64,000 nucleotides of DNA from UBA1479 sp963976055 (GTDB taxonomy: Bacteria; Pseudomonadota; Alphaproteobacteria; Rhodospirillales; Casp-alpha2). Under the pieces are notes generated by a model. It saw only the letters and a program-made list of their open reading frames with translations. It did no database searches and was not told the origin of the DNA. The stretch spans positions 318,217 through 382,216 of the forward strand of contig CAXBJB010000004.1 of assembly GCA_963976055.1 (NCBI GenBank). Direction: 5' to 3'. Each line of letters starts with the position of its first letter. Within the stretch, counting starts at the first letter, position 1. Both the position numbers and the translations under genes were made by a program. Below are positions 1-8,318 of the stretch, in pieces.

Positions 1-1
1 G

Positions 2-799
2 ATCCACGGCGGCGCCGGGGACGACCTGATCGACGGGCTGAACGGCGACAACACCATCTACGGCGGCGACGGCGACGACCTTGTCATCGTCGATGACGGG
101 GATAACCGGATCTTCGGCGGGGCCGGCAACGACGATCTCGATGCCGGCGACGGCGACAATTACATCGAGGGCGGTGATGGTGACGACATCATCATCGTCG
201 GCGACGGCGACAACGAAATCTACGGCGGCGCCGGGGACGACGACATCGAAACCGGGTACGGCGAAAACTATATCGACGCCGGTGACGGCGACGATTTCGT
301 GACCCTGGACGACGGCGGTAGCATCGTGTTCGGCGGCGCCGGAAACGACGACATCTGGGCTTACGGCGGCGACAACGTGATCGACGCCGGCGATGGCGAC
401 GACATCGTGGAAACGGGTGATGGCGACGACACTCTCATCGGCGGCCTGGGCCAGGATATCCTGATCGGCGGCGAGGGGCGGGACGTGTTCATTTACCGCT
501 CGGCCGACGAATCGGGCGCCGGGGCGGCCCTGCGCGACGTGATCGAGGACTTTGATGCCGGCGGCGCCGGGGATTCCGTCGATATTCTTGATTTCTCGGG
601 CTTCGTGACCGGCGTGTTCGCCTTCCTGGGCGACGAAACCCATGATTTCGACGGCGGCGGCAATACCCAGGCGCGGTTCAACGATCAGACCAAGATCCTG
701 GAAATCGACGCCGACGGCGACGCCCAGGTCGACATGGAGATCGAGCTGACGGATACCGACGGCGCCGCGCTGGACGACAGCGACTTCAACGTCACCTGA
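2..799 (+). CDS. RTX-type calcium-binding repeat protein, C-terminal part
   Basis: The reading frame is open from the left window edge to a TGA at 797-799, so only the last 265 residues are visible. Roughly residues 1-155 are tandem glycine/aspartate repeats of the type GGAGDDLI, GGDGDDLV and DAGDGDN, the hallmark of hemolysin-type (RTX) calcium-binding beta-rolls. A non-repetitive tail follows, with IEDFDAGGAGDSVDILDFSGF and an acidic end, which resembles the C-terminal region that type I secretion systems recognise. By family knowledge such proteins are secreted without a Sec signal and fold when they meet extracellular calcium. The N-terminal effector domain lies outside the window, so the actual function (protease, lipase, adhesin or S-layer) cannot be said. 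No type I transporter gene is visible nearby. Confidence 0.85.
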   Translation: MHGGAGDDLIDGLNGDNTIYGGDGDDLVIVDDGDNRIFGGAGNDDLDAGDGDNYIEGGDGDDIIIVGDGDNEIYGGAGDDDIETGYGENYIDAGDGDDFVTLDDGGSIVFGGAGNDDIWAYGGDNVIDAGDGDDIVETGDGDDTLIGGLGQDILIGGEGRDVFIYRSADESGAGAALRDVIEDFDAGGAGDSVDILDFSGFVTGVFAFLGDETHDFDGGGNTQARFNDQTKILEIDADGDAQVDMEIELTDTDGAALDDSDFNVT

Positions 800-981
800 T
801 ACGCCGGCACCCGATCCGCCGCCTCCCTTGCATTAGGATTCCTTGGGCGCGCGTTAAGCAAATCTCGCTTGCGGCACCGGCGCGGTTGGGGCCCAATTAT
901 GGGCTGGGACTGGCCGAAACAGGCTGGCCCGCGTAGAATTCCGAAAAACCGGAACATCCGCACGATCCTTGGGAGGAATCC

Positions 982-1836
982 ATGCCGAAGCTGTTGTCGG
1001 AACAACAGGTCAGTCAATATCGCGAGGACGGCTATGTCGCGCCCGTGCCGATCATGTCGGCGGACGAGGCGCTGTCCTACCGTCGCCGCTTCGAGGCCTA
1101 TGAGGCGGCGCAGGGCGGTTGGTACGAACTGTCCAAGGGGCAGAAACTGTATCTGTTGCAGACCTGGGCGGCGGAACTGGTGTCCCATCCCAAAATCCTC
1201 GATGCGGTCGAAGACGTGCTCGGCCCGGATATCCTGGCTTGGGGCTGCTCGCTGTTCGTCAAGGACGCGCACGATCCCGGATTCGTGTCCTGGCATCAGG
1301 ACGCGACTTATTGGGGCCTGTCCAAGCCCGACGTGTTGACCGCCTGGGTCGCGCTGTCGCCGGCAACGGTGGAAGCGGGCTGCATGAAGGTCGTGCCCGG
1401 CAGCCACAAGTGGAGCCAGATCGCCCACCGTGACACCCTGGACAAGCACAACCTGTTGACCAGGGGCCAGGAACTGGCGGTCGAGGTCAACGAGGACGAC
1501 GCGGCCTACATGCCGCTCGACCCCGGCGAGGTCTCGCTGCACCACGTGCTGATCGCCCATGCCTCGACCCCCAACATCACGGACGATCGGCGCATCGGCT
1601 TCGCCATCCGCTACATCCGTCCCGACGTGTCGCAGGTCAACGCCGACAAGGATTGTGCCTGGCTGGTGCGCGGGCAGGACACTCACGGTAACTTCATCCA
1701 TGAAACGCCGCCCGACGCGGACATGGACGAGGCGGCCCTGGCCGAATACGCCCGCATCATGAAGCTGCGCCAGAGCATCCTGTACAAGGGGGTTCAGGGT
1801 AAGCCGGCCCACACGGATCTGACCGCCGCCGGGTGA
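982..1836 (+). CDS. Phytanoyl-CoA dioxygenase (PhyH) family Fe(II)/2-oxoglutarate oxygenase
   Basis: 284 residues. GGGAGG lies just before the ATG and fixes the start. The double-stranded beta-helix iron site is visible as SWHQDATYW (His105, Asp107) and a distal His193 in LIAHAS, with Arg210 in GFAIRYI as the likely 2-oxoglutarate carboxylate ligand. VPGSHKW is also typical of PhyH proteins. Because the facial triad keeps its Asp, this should be a hydroxylase rather than a halogenase of the SyrB2 type. The substrate is not evident. The CoA-transferase and acyl-CoA-dehydrogenase-fold genes start 106 nt downstream on the same strand, so a shared pathway is possible but unproven. Length is normal for the family. 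Confidence 0.85.
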   Translation: MPKLLSEQQVSQYREDGYVAPVPIMSADEALSYRRRFEAYEAAQGGWYELSKGQKLYLLQTWAAELVSHPKILDAVEDVLGPDILAWGCSLFVKDAHDPGFVSWHQDATYWGLSKPDVLTAWVALSPATVEAGCMKVVPGSHKWSQIAHRDTLDKHNLLTRGQELAVEVNEDDAAYMPLDPGEVSLHHVLIAHASTPNITDDRRIGFAIRYIRPDVSQVNADKDCAWLVRGQDTHGNFIHETPPDADMDEAALAEYARIMKLRQSILYKGVQGKPAHTDLTAAG

Positions 1837-1942
1837 GTGCCGGATTAGCGTTTCATTTTCCCCGCGCGGTCTTTGCCTGTGCGGGGTGGGGGTGTAGCAT
1901 GCGTCTCCTCGATTTCCCGCCTGCATCCCAACGGAAACATCC

Positions 1943-3181
1943 ATGACCGAAACCACCACTCGACCCGCCGGCCCTTTGGCGGGAATCCGCATCCTCGACA
2001 TGACCCGCATCCTGGCGGGCCCGACCTGTGCTCAGCTTTTGGGCGACCTGGGCGCCGACGTGATCAAGATCGAACGCCCCGGCGTCGGCGACGACACGCG
2101 CAGCTGGGGGCCGCCGTACCTGACGGCCACAGACGGCGGGGACCTGGACGAAAGCGCCTATTACCTGGCGGTCAACCGCAACAAGCGTTCGGTCACGGTC
2201 GATTTCTCCCGGCCGGAAGGCGTGGCCCTGATCAAGCGCCTGCTCAAGCATTGCGACGTGATGGCGCATAACCTGAAGGTCGGCGGGCTGGAGAAATTCG
2301 GCCTGGGCTATGCCGACCTCAAGGACGAATTCCCGGGTCTGGTCTACTGCCATATCTCCGGCTTCGGCGAGACGGGGCCCTATGCCAAGCGGCCGGGCTA
2401 CGACGCCCTGGCCCAGGCCATGGGCGGGATCATGTCCCTGACCGGCAGCCCGGATGGGGAGCCAGTGCGCGTCGGCGTCGGCATTTCCGACATCATGTGC
2501 GGCATGTACGCCTCAACCGCGATCCTGGCGGCCCTCCGCCACCGCGACAAGACGGGCCGGGGCCAGAACATCGACCTCGGCTTGCTCGACACCACCGTGG
2601 CCTGGGCGTCGAACGAGGCGCTGAACTATTTCACGTCCGGCGACCTGCCCAAGCGGCGCGGCAACCAGCATGCCAACATCGTGCCCTATCAGGTGTTCCC
2701 GACCAAGGACGGCTATTTCTATCTGGCCGCCGGCAACGACGGGCAGTATTCCCGGTTCTGTGAATTCGCGGGCGTACCCGAACTGGCGACCGATCCGCGC
2801 TACGACACCAATCCGAAGCGCCTCGTGAACCGGGACGAACTGGTCGCCAAGCTGGAACAGGTCACGCCGCGCAAGACCACCCAGGAATGGATCGAGGGCC
2901 TGGAACAGCGCAACGTGCCCGCCGCCCCGGTCTACAATCTGGAACAGACCTTCAGCGATCCGCAGATCCAGCATCGCGAGATGAAGATCGAGATGGACCA
3001 GCCCTTGGCGAAAGACGGTAAGGTTGCGCTTCTGGGCAACCCCATCAAGCTGTCGGAAACGCCCGTCAGCTACCGCCGCCCGCCACCGACCCTGGGCCAA
3101 CACACGGACGAGGTCCTGGCCGAGCTTCTGGACCTGAGCGACGACGACCGCGCGGCGCTGCGAAAAGACGGACTGATTTAG
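1943..3181 (+). CDS. Class III CoA-transferase (CaiB/BaiF family)
   Basis: 412 residues, normal family length. The N-terminus GIRILDMTRILAGPTC and the segment LLGDLGADVIKIERPG are signatures of class III (formyl-CoA/carnitine type) CoA-transferases, and Asp183 in GISDIMCGMYA fits the catalytic aspartate that forms the acyl-enzyme anhydride. The gene ends 13 nt before the next gene, which carries the diagnostic residues of 3-sulfinopropanoyl-CoA desulfinase. Known class III enzymes (Act of Variovorax paradoxus) load CoA onto 3-sulfinopropionate, so that is the inferred role here. A plain carboxylate CoA-transferase remains possible. A paralogue with the same C-terminal SYRRPPPTLG motif lies at 46077-47300. 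Confidence 0.88.
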   Translation: MTETTTRPAGPLAGIRILDMTRILAGPTCAQLLGDLGADVIKIERPGVGDDTRSWGPPYLTATDGGDLDESAYYLAVNRNKRSVTVDFSRPEGVALIKRLLKHCDVMAHNLKVGGLEKFGLGYADLKDEFPGLVYCHISGFGETGPYAKRPGYDALAQAMGGIMSLTGSPDGEPVRVGVGISDIMCGMYASTAILAALRHRDKTGRGQNIDLGLLDTTVAWASNEALNYFTSGDLPKRRGNQHANIVPYQVFPTKDGYFYLAAGNDGQYSRFCEFAGVPELATDPRYDTNPKRLVNRDELVAKLEQVTPRKTTQEWIEGLEQRNVPAAPVYNLEQTFSDPQIQHREMKIEMDQPLAKDGKVALLGNPIKLSETPVSYRRPPPTLGQHTDEVLAELLDLSDDDRAALRKDGLI

Positions 3182-3194
3182 GGAGAGACGACCC

Positions 3195-4397
3195 ATGTTC
3201 GACCTGACCGACGACCAGAAAGACCTGCGCGCCAAGGCCCGCGCCCTTGCCGGGGGCGCCGTGGCGGCGCGCGCCGCCGAGGTTGACCGCACCGAGGAAT
3301 ATCCCTGGGACAACGTGGCGTTGCTGAAGGACGCCGGCTTCATGGGCATGACCATTCCCGAAGCCTACGGCGGGCAGGGCCGGTCGTTCCTGGACGCCGT
3401 GCTGGTGGTCGAGGAAATGGCCAAGCACTGCGGTGTCACCGGCCGTATCGTGGTCGAGGCCAACATGGGGGCGATTTCCTCGGTCATGCGCTACGGGTCC
3501 GAGGAACAGAAGAAGTTCTGCGCCGAACATGTGCTGGCCGGCGACAAGCCCGCCATCTGTATTACGGAGCCGAACGCCGGCAGTGCCGCGACCGACATGA
3601 CGACTCGCGCCGACAAGAAGGGCGACACGTACGTTATTAATGGGACCAAGCATTGGATCACTGGTGCCGGCGTGTCCAAGGTGCATCTGATCTTCGCCCG
3701 CGTGTTCGAAAACGGCGAGGAACAGGGCATCGGCGGCTTCCTTGCCATCCGCAACGACCATCCGGGCCTGGTCATCGGCACCCGCGAACCGGCCATGGGC
3801 CTGCGCGGCATTCCCGAATGCCAGGTCCATTTCAAGGACCTGGAAGTCCATGAATCCATGGCCCTGATCCCGCCCCAGGGCATCCGCCGCGGCTTCGCCG
3901 GCCTGATGACGGCCTATAACTCGCAGCGCGTGGGGGCCGGCACGGTGGCGCTCGGCATCGCCCAGGGGGCGTACGAGAAAGCTTTGGCCTATGCCCAGGA
4001 ACGCGAGCAGTTCGGTCGGCCCATCGCCGAATTCCAGGGCCTGCAATGGATGCTAGTCGACATGGCGACCCAGATCACGGCGGCGCAGACGCTAATCTAC
4101 CGCGCCGCCGCCAGCGCCGAGACGGACCAATCCGGTTTCCCCGACATGACGCTGGCCGCCCAGGCCAAGATCTTCACCTCGGAAATGGCGATCAAGGTGA
4201 CGTCCGAGGCGTTGCAGGTGTTCGGCGCCATGGGCTATTCCCGCAACCTGCCCATGGAGCGCATGTACCGCGACGCCCGCATGTTCACCATCGGCGGCGG
4301 CACGGCGCAGGTTCTGCGCAACATGGTGGCGACCCAGATTTTCGGCCGCAAGCTGCCGCAGACCCGGGACGGCTATCAGAAATTGGCCGAGAAGTAG
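3195..4397 (+). CDS. acd: Acyl-CoA-dehydrogenase-fold protein, probable 3-sulfinopropanoyl-CoA desulfinase
   Basis: 400 residues with the full acyl-CoA dehydrogenase fold, for example ITEPNAGSAATDM and WITGAGVSK for FAD and substrate binding. Both positions that can hold the catalytic base in true dehydrogenases are non-acidic: Gln244 in NSQRVGAG and Gly368 in TIGGGTAQ. Arg84 is present in TGRIVVEAN. This combination (Arg84, Gln246, Gly366 in the Advenella enzyme AcdDPN7) is what distinguishes 3-sulfinopropanoyl-CoA desulfinase, which releases sulfite and propanoyl-CoA without dehydrogenation. The offset of the last residue is explained by a short insertion near residue 316. GGGAGAG precedes the ATG. 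The gene follows a class III CoA-transferase at 13 nt, as in known Act/Acd pairs. The fold is certain; the desulfinase assignment is an inference from residues and context. Confidence 0.75.
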   Translation: MFDLTDDQKDLRAKARALAGGAVAARAAEVDRTEEYPWDNVALLKDAGFMGMTIPEAYGGQGRSFLDAVLVVEEMAKHCGVTGRIVVEANMGAISSVMRYGSEEQKKFCAEHVLAGDKPAICITEPNAGSAATDMTTRADKKGDTYVINGTKHWITGAGVSKVHLIFARVFENGEEQGIGGFLAIRNDHPGLVIGTREPAMGLRGIPECQVHFKDLEVHESMALIPPQGIRRGFAGLMTAYNSQRVGAGTVALGIAQGAYEKALAYAQEREQFGRPIAEFQGLQWMLVDMATQITAAQTLIYRAAASAETDQSGFPDMTLAAQAKIFTSEMAIKVTSEALQVFGAMGYSRNLPMERMYRDARMFTIGGGTAQVLRNMVATQIFGRKLPQTRDGYQKLAEK

Positions 4398-4493
4398 GGC
4401 GCGCCCTCCCGGTAAACTTCCCGCGAGGGGCCTCGTCAGGGGGCTCGGCCGTCCTATATGATCGGACAAGCCTTTAACTGGTGGAAACGTAAG

Positions 4494-4892
4494 ATGACCG
4501 GCAAGATCGAGAAATCCGACGCCGAATGGCGCCAGCAGCTGACCGACGAACAGTACAAGGTGACCCGCCTGAAGGGCACGGAACGCGCCTTTACCGGTAC
4601 GTACCACGACGCCAAGACGCCGGGCACCTATGTCTGCATCTGTTGTGGCGAGCCGCTGTTTTCGTCCGACACCAAGTTCGACAGCGGCACCGGCTGGCCC
4701 AGCTATTATCAGCCGGTCAGCAAGGACGCGGTCATCGAGCATGAGGACGTCAGCTTCTTCATGCGCCGGGTCGAGGTCGTCTGTTCGAAATGCGATGCCC
4801 ACCTGGGCCATGTCTTCCCGGACGGGCCCGAGCCCACGGGCCTGCGCTACTGCATCAACTCGGCGTCTTTGTCCCTGAAGCCCAAGGAATAG
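4494..4892 (+). CDS. msrB: Peptide-methionine (R)-S-oxide reductase MsrB
   Basis: 132 residues from this ATG, which has GTGGAAAC upstream; an in-frame ATG at 4458 would add 12 residues and has no clear ribosome site. MsrB repairs the R epimer of oxidised methionine in proteins. The sequence has both zinc CxxC pairs (CICC and CSKC), the core FDSGTGWPSYYQP, and the catalytic cysteine in GLRYCINSASL. The family length is about 130-150 residues, so the short start is adequate. A 20-nt region just after the stop (4900-4919) can form a short hairpin without a T-run. It is probably a single-gene unit. Confidence 0.93.
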   Translation: MTGKIEKSDAEWRQQLTDEQYKVTRLKGTERAFTGTYHDAKTPGTYVCICCGEPLFSSDTKFDSGTGWPSYYQPVSKDAVIEHEDVSFFMRRVEVVCSKCDAHLGHVFPDGPEPTGLRYCINSASLSLKPKE

Positions 4893-5050
4893 CCCCCGCG
4901 CCTCCTGTTTCGAGGAGGCTGCCGCGCGCGTACCGCATGGCGGGAATCGGTGACGGCTTATAGCCAAGAGCCGACTTTTGAGGTACCTGTTCGGGCGTAA
5001 TACCGTGCGCGGAATGTCGCCGGCCCGGGCCCGGCCCTCCGCTGATTTGT

Positions 5051-6184
5051 ATGTCCCTTGAAAGTCGCGCAGGTTCCGCCGTGATCCGCAACGCCACCTT
5101 GGAAGATGTCCCGGTCCTCGCGGACCTGGAGCAGCAGTGCTTCGACACCGACAGGCTGTCGCCGCGCAACTTCCGCTATCTGCTGACGCGCGGCAACGCG
5201 TCCCTCATCGTCGACGAGGTTGACGGCGCCATTGCCGGCTACAGTCTTGTACTGTTCCACCGCAACACGTCGATGACGCGCCTCTATTCCTTTGCCGTTC
5301 TGCCCACTCGCCAACGCGGCGGCATCGCCCGCGCGTTGCTGGCCCAGTCGGAAAAGATCGCCCTGGAAAAGGGCTTCGTGATGATGCGGCTGGAAGTGCG
5401 GCGGGATAACGCGCGCGCCCTCGCGTTCTACGAAAAGGCCGGCTACCGTGCTTTTTCGACCTACCCGGATTATTACGAAGACCATGTCGATGCGGTGCGC
5501 ATGGAAAAGGCGCTGGCGCCGCATCTTTCGGCCGACGACGCGCTTGTTCCCTACTATGCCCAGACCCTGGAATTCACCTGCGGCCCGGCCTGCCTGATGA
5601 TGGCCATGAAGGCCCAGGAGCCGGACCTGGTGCTCGACCGGACGTTCGAACTGCGCCTGTGGCGCGAGTCGACCACCATCTTCATGACGTCGGGCCACGG
5701 CGGGTGCGGACCCTACGGCCTGGCGCTGTCCGCCTGGAAGCGGGGGTTCACCGTCGACATGTTCGTCAGCGAGGACGGGGCGATGTTCGCCAATGGCGTG
5801 CGGAACGAGGAGAAGAAGGAAGTCATCCGTCTGGTCCAGGCCGACTTCATCGAGGAAATCGGCCGGACCGGCGTGCGCGTCAAGCATGCGCCGCCCGCGC
5901 TCGCAGACCTGCGGCGCCGGTTCGAAAAGGGCCATGTCCCCATCGTTCTGATCAGCGCCTATCGCCTGACGGGCTACAAGGCGCCGCATTGGATGGCCAT
6001 CACCGGCTTCGACGACCGTTTCGTCTATGTTCATGAACCCTACGTCGATACCGACGAAGGCGAGACCGAAACGGTCTGTTTCGGTATTCCCATCCGTCTC
6101 GAGGAGTTTGACCGCATGATGCGCTACGGCGGGTCAAAGCAATATGCGGTGGTTGTCATCGGCCCGAAAAAGAGGAGCGCCTGA
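5051..6184 (+). CDS. GNAT acetyltransferase fused to C39-type cysteine peptidase domain
   Basis: 377 residues in two domains. Residues 5-150 are a GNAT N-acetyltransferase of the RimI type (acetyl-CoA loop around LPTRQRGGIARALL; ALAFYEKAGYR). Residues about 160-370 match the peptidase C39 fold: FTCGPACLMM supplies the likely nucleophile Cys177, and APHWMAITGFDDRF supplies His313 and a following Asp. The stop codon TGA at 6182-6184 shares its A with the ATG of the next gene (TGATG), so translation is almost certainly coupled to the RimK-like ligase. Analyses of ATP-grasp amidoligases have described this pairing as a candidate peptide-synthesis or protein-tagging module. The substrate is unknown. 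No signal peptide is seen, so it should act in the cytoplasm. Confidence 0.88.
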   Translation: MSLESRAGSAVIRNATLEDVPVLADLEQQCFDTDRLSPRNFRYLLTRGNASLIVDEVDGAIAGYSLVLFHRNTSMTRLYSFAVLPTRQRGGIARALLAQSEKIALEKGFVMMRLEVRRDNARALAFYEKAGYRAFSTYPDYYEDHVDAVRMEKALAPHLSADDALVPYYAQTLEFTCGPACLMMAMKAQEPDLVLDRTFELRLWRESTTIFMTSGHGGCGPYGLALSAWKRGFTVDMFVSEDGAMFANGVRNEEKKEVIRLVQADFIEEIGRTGVRVKHAPPALADLRRRFEKGHVPIVLISAYRLTGYKAPHWMAITGFDDRFVYVHEPYVDTDEGETETVCFGIPIRLEEFDRMMRYGGSKQYAVVVIGPKKRSA

Positions 6185-7668
6185 TGGCCCGCAGCGTAAT
6201 TGTCGTCGACCGCCTTTCCGATTGGCGCTGGAATCAAGAGGGCCTGAACATCCAGACGGTCGACGCCTTCATCGCCGAAAAACGCACGCCGAACAAACGG
6301 CCGCTCCGCGTCATCAACCTGTGCCGCCGCTACAAGTATCTGTCGGCGGGGTATTACTGTTCGCTGCTGTCGGAATCCCGGGGCGACCTGCCGATGCCGA
6401 CGATGGTCGACATCATCGACCTGGATAAGCGGGGGTCCTACGCTTACGCCGTGCCCGATCTGGAACGCATCCTGCACGCGACGATGAAGCGGCTGGCCAG
6501 CCCGCCCACGGTCGGGTTCGTGCTGCACGTGTTTTTCGGGCGGCCCGACGATGCGCGGTTCCGCCGGCTCGCGGCGGAAGTGTTCGACGCCTTCCGCTAT
6601 CCGATCCTGGAAATCCAGATCGTGCGCGACAAGCGCTGGCGGATTCAGGCGATCCACCCGCTTGGCATCAACAAGATCAACGACGACCTGGCCGCCGTGT
6701 TTGAAGATGCGCTGCGCACCTATGTCCGCGTGCCGGCGTCGCAACGCAAGAGCCGCCCGTCGGCGCTTTACGAACTGGCCGTTCTGGTCGACCCCAACGA
6801 ACGGCTGGCGCCGTCGGACGAGGTGGCGCTCAAGCGCCTGGCCAAGGCCGGGGCGGATCAGCGGGTCGAGGTCGAATTCATCACCGCCAAGGACATCCAG
6901 CGCATCCCCGAATTCGACGCCCTGTTCATCCGCGAGACGACGGCCCTGAACCACCATACCTTCCGCTTTTCCCGCAAGGCCGAGGTCGAAGGCATTCCGG
7001 TGATCGACGATCCGCGCTCGATCCTGCGCTGCACCAACAAGGTCTACCTGTCGGAAGCGCTGAAGGCGGCCAACGTGCCGACGCCGCGCACGGAACTGCT
7101 CAACCGTTCGACCTTCAACGACAAGCGTCTGGCCGAAATCGAAGCCATGATGGGCTATCCGGTGGTTTTGAAAATTCCCGACGGCGCCTTTTCCCGAGGG
7201 GTCGAAAAGGCCGAAAACCGGGAGGACTTCCTGCGCCATGCGGAGGGCCTGTTCGAACGTTCCCGCGTGATCCTGGCCCAGGAATACATGTACACGCCCT
7301 ATGACTGGCGGATCGGCCTGATCGGCGGCGAGCCGCTGTTCGCCTGCCAGTACTTCATGTCGCGCTCGCACTGGCAGATCTACCGCCATGTCGACAGCGA
7401 GAAATCCGTTTCCGGCGCCTGGGAAACCATGCCGATCGACGCGGCCCCGCCCGTGGTGGTCGAGACCGCGCGCCGTGCCGCCGCCCTGATCGGCGACGGG
7501 CTCTACGGCGTCGATCTGAAGGAGACGGAGGCCGGCGTGTTCGTGATCGAGGTCAACGATAACCCCAACATCGACGGTGGGGTCGAGGACAAGGTTCTGA
7601 AGGGCGCGCTTTACGAGCGCGTGATCCAGGAATTCACCCGCCGCATCGACAAGGCCAGAAGCGGCTGA
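6184..7668 (+). CDS. RimK-like ATP-grasp ligase with dedicated N-terminal domain
   Basis: 494 residues. The first 170 or so are the RimK-like ATP-grasp N-terminal region; the C-terminal half is ATP-grasp, with VPTPRTELL, GYPVVLKIPDGAFSRGV for nucleotide binding and FVIEVNDNPNIDGG for metal ligation. RimK enzymes ligate amino acids, classically glutamate, to peptide or small-molecule carboxylates. E. coli RimK is about 300 residues, so this is a longer, distinct subgroup. It overlaps the GNAT/C39 fusion gene by one base. The set (ligase, peptidase, acetyltransferase) could build, trim and cap an amide-linked product; that is inference. A deaminase gene follows 56 nt downstream and may or may not be co-transcribed. 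Confidence 0.88.
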   Translation: MARSVIVVDRLSDWRWNQEGLNIQTVDAFIAEKRTPNKRPLRVINLCRRYKYLSAGYYCSLLSESRGDLPMPTMVDIIDLDKRGSYAYAVPDLERILHATMKRLASPPTVGFVLHVFFGRPDDARFRRLAAEVFDAFRYPILEIQIVRDKRWRIQAIHPLGINKINDDLAAVFEDALRTYVRVPASQRKSRPSALYELAVLVDPNERLAPSDEVALKRLAKAGADQRVEVEFITAKDIQRIPEFDALFIRETTALNHHTFRFSRKAEVEGIPVIDDPRSILRCTNKVYLSEALKAANVPTPRTELLNRSTFNDKRLAEIEAMMGYPVVLKIPDGAFSRGVEKAENREDFLRHAEGLFERSRVILAQEYMYTPYDWRIGLIGGEPLFACQYFMSRSHWQIYRHVDSEKSVSGAWETMPIDAAPPVVVETARRAAALIGDGLYGVDLKETEAGVFVIEVNDNPNIDGGVEDKVLKGALYERVIQEFTRRIDKARSG

Positions 7669-7724
7669 TCGTGCCGCCGGGGGTGCACGGGTGCCGACGT
7701 CTGAAAAACGGAGAGTGATGGGCG

Positions 7725-8171
7725 ATGGCCGCGGATGACATCAAGTTCATGGACGAGGCCTATCGCCTTGCGAAAAAAAGCTTCGACGAGGGCGGTCTGC
7801 CGATCGGTTCGGTCCTGGTCAGGGACGGCACGGTCATCGGTAGGGGCCACAACCAAAGGGTTCAGAAGGACAGCGCGATCCTTCACGGCGAAATGGATTG
7901 CATTCAAAATGCCGGGCGGCAGAAAAGCTACCGGGACACCACGCTCTATACGACCCTGTCGCCTTGCATGATGTGTTCCGGGACCATCGTGCAATTCAAG
8001 ATTCCCCGCGTCGTTATCGGGGAGAACGTCAATTTCGGCGGCAATGAGGAATTCCTCCGCGATCACGGCGTCGAGGTCGAAATTCTTGGCCACCAATCCT
8101 GTATTGAACTCATGGCGCGGCTGAAGCGCGAGCGCCCCACAGATTGGGATGAGGATATCGGGGAAGGCTAG
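7725..8171 (+). CDS. Cytosine deaminase-like nucleobase deaminase, yeast FCY1 type
   Basis: 148 residues. The zinc site is complete: HGEMD (His54, Glu56 as proton shuttle) and SPCMMC (Cys81, Cys84). Resemblance to fungal cytosine deaminase Fcy1 runs beyond the catalytic motifs: GLPIGSVLV, GRGHNQR, TTLYTTLSPC, VVIGENVNF and the C-terminal ERPTDWDEDIGE all match the fungal pattern. That C-terminal segment covers the active site in Fcy1, so cytosine, or a related base, is a plausible substrate. The unrelated bacterial CodA is much larger. Guanine or other nucleoside deaminases share the zinc motifs but not this tail. The start follows GGAGAGTGATGGGCG. Confidence 0.82.
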   Translation: MAADDIKFMDEAYRLAKKSFDEGGLPIGSVLVRDGTVIGRGHNQRVQKDSAILHGEMDCIQNAGRQKSYRDTTLYTTLSPCMMCSGTIVQFKIPRVVIGENVNFGGNEEFLRDHGVEVEILGHQSCIELMARLKRERPTDWDEDIGEG

Positions 8172-8318
8172 GAGGTGGGGAATGCGAAGCTTCAGAAAAT
8201 CGACGGCGATGTCGGCATTCGCCGCGATGCAATGAAGGCACCCTGCATGCCTCCGCGGTTTCCGTCGGCATATTGCCGGCCTTCGCCGTCATCATGACGT
8301 TTTCCTGACCCGCCGGGT

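Noticed and set aside
1..460. Short tandem repeats that could suggest a CRISPR-like array
   Set aside because: The repeats translate in one frame to the RTX pattern GGxGxD; period and spacing are of coding repeats, not of repeat-spacer units.
1860..1886. Hairpin CCCCGC/GCGGGG between the PhyH and CoA-transferase genes
   Set aside because: Short stem without a T-run; insufficient to call a terminator.
685..2010. 441-codon frame on the minus strand
   Set aside because: Antisense to the PhyH gene and the CoA-transferase start; shows no domain and no start signal.
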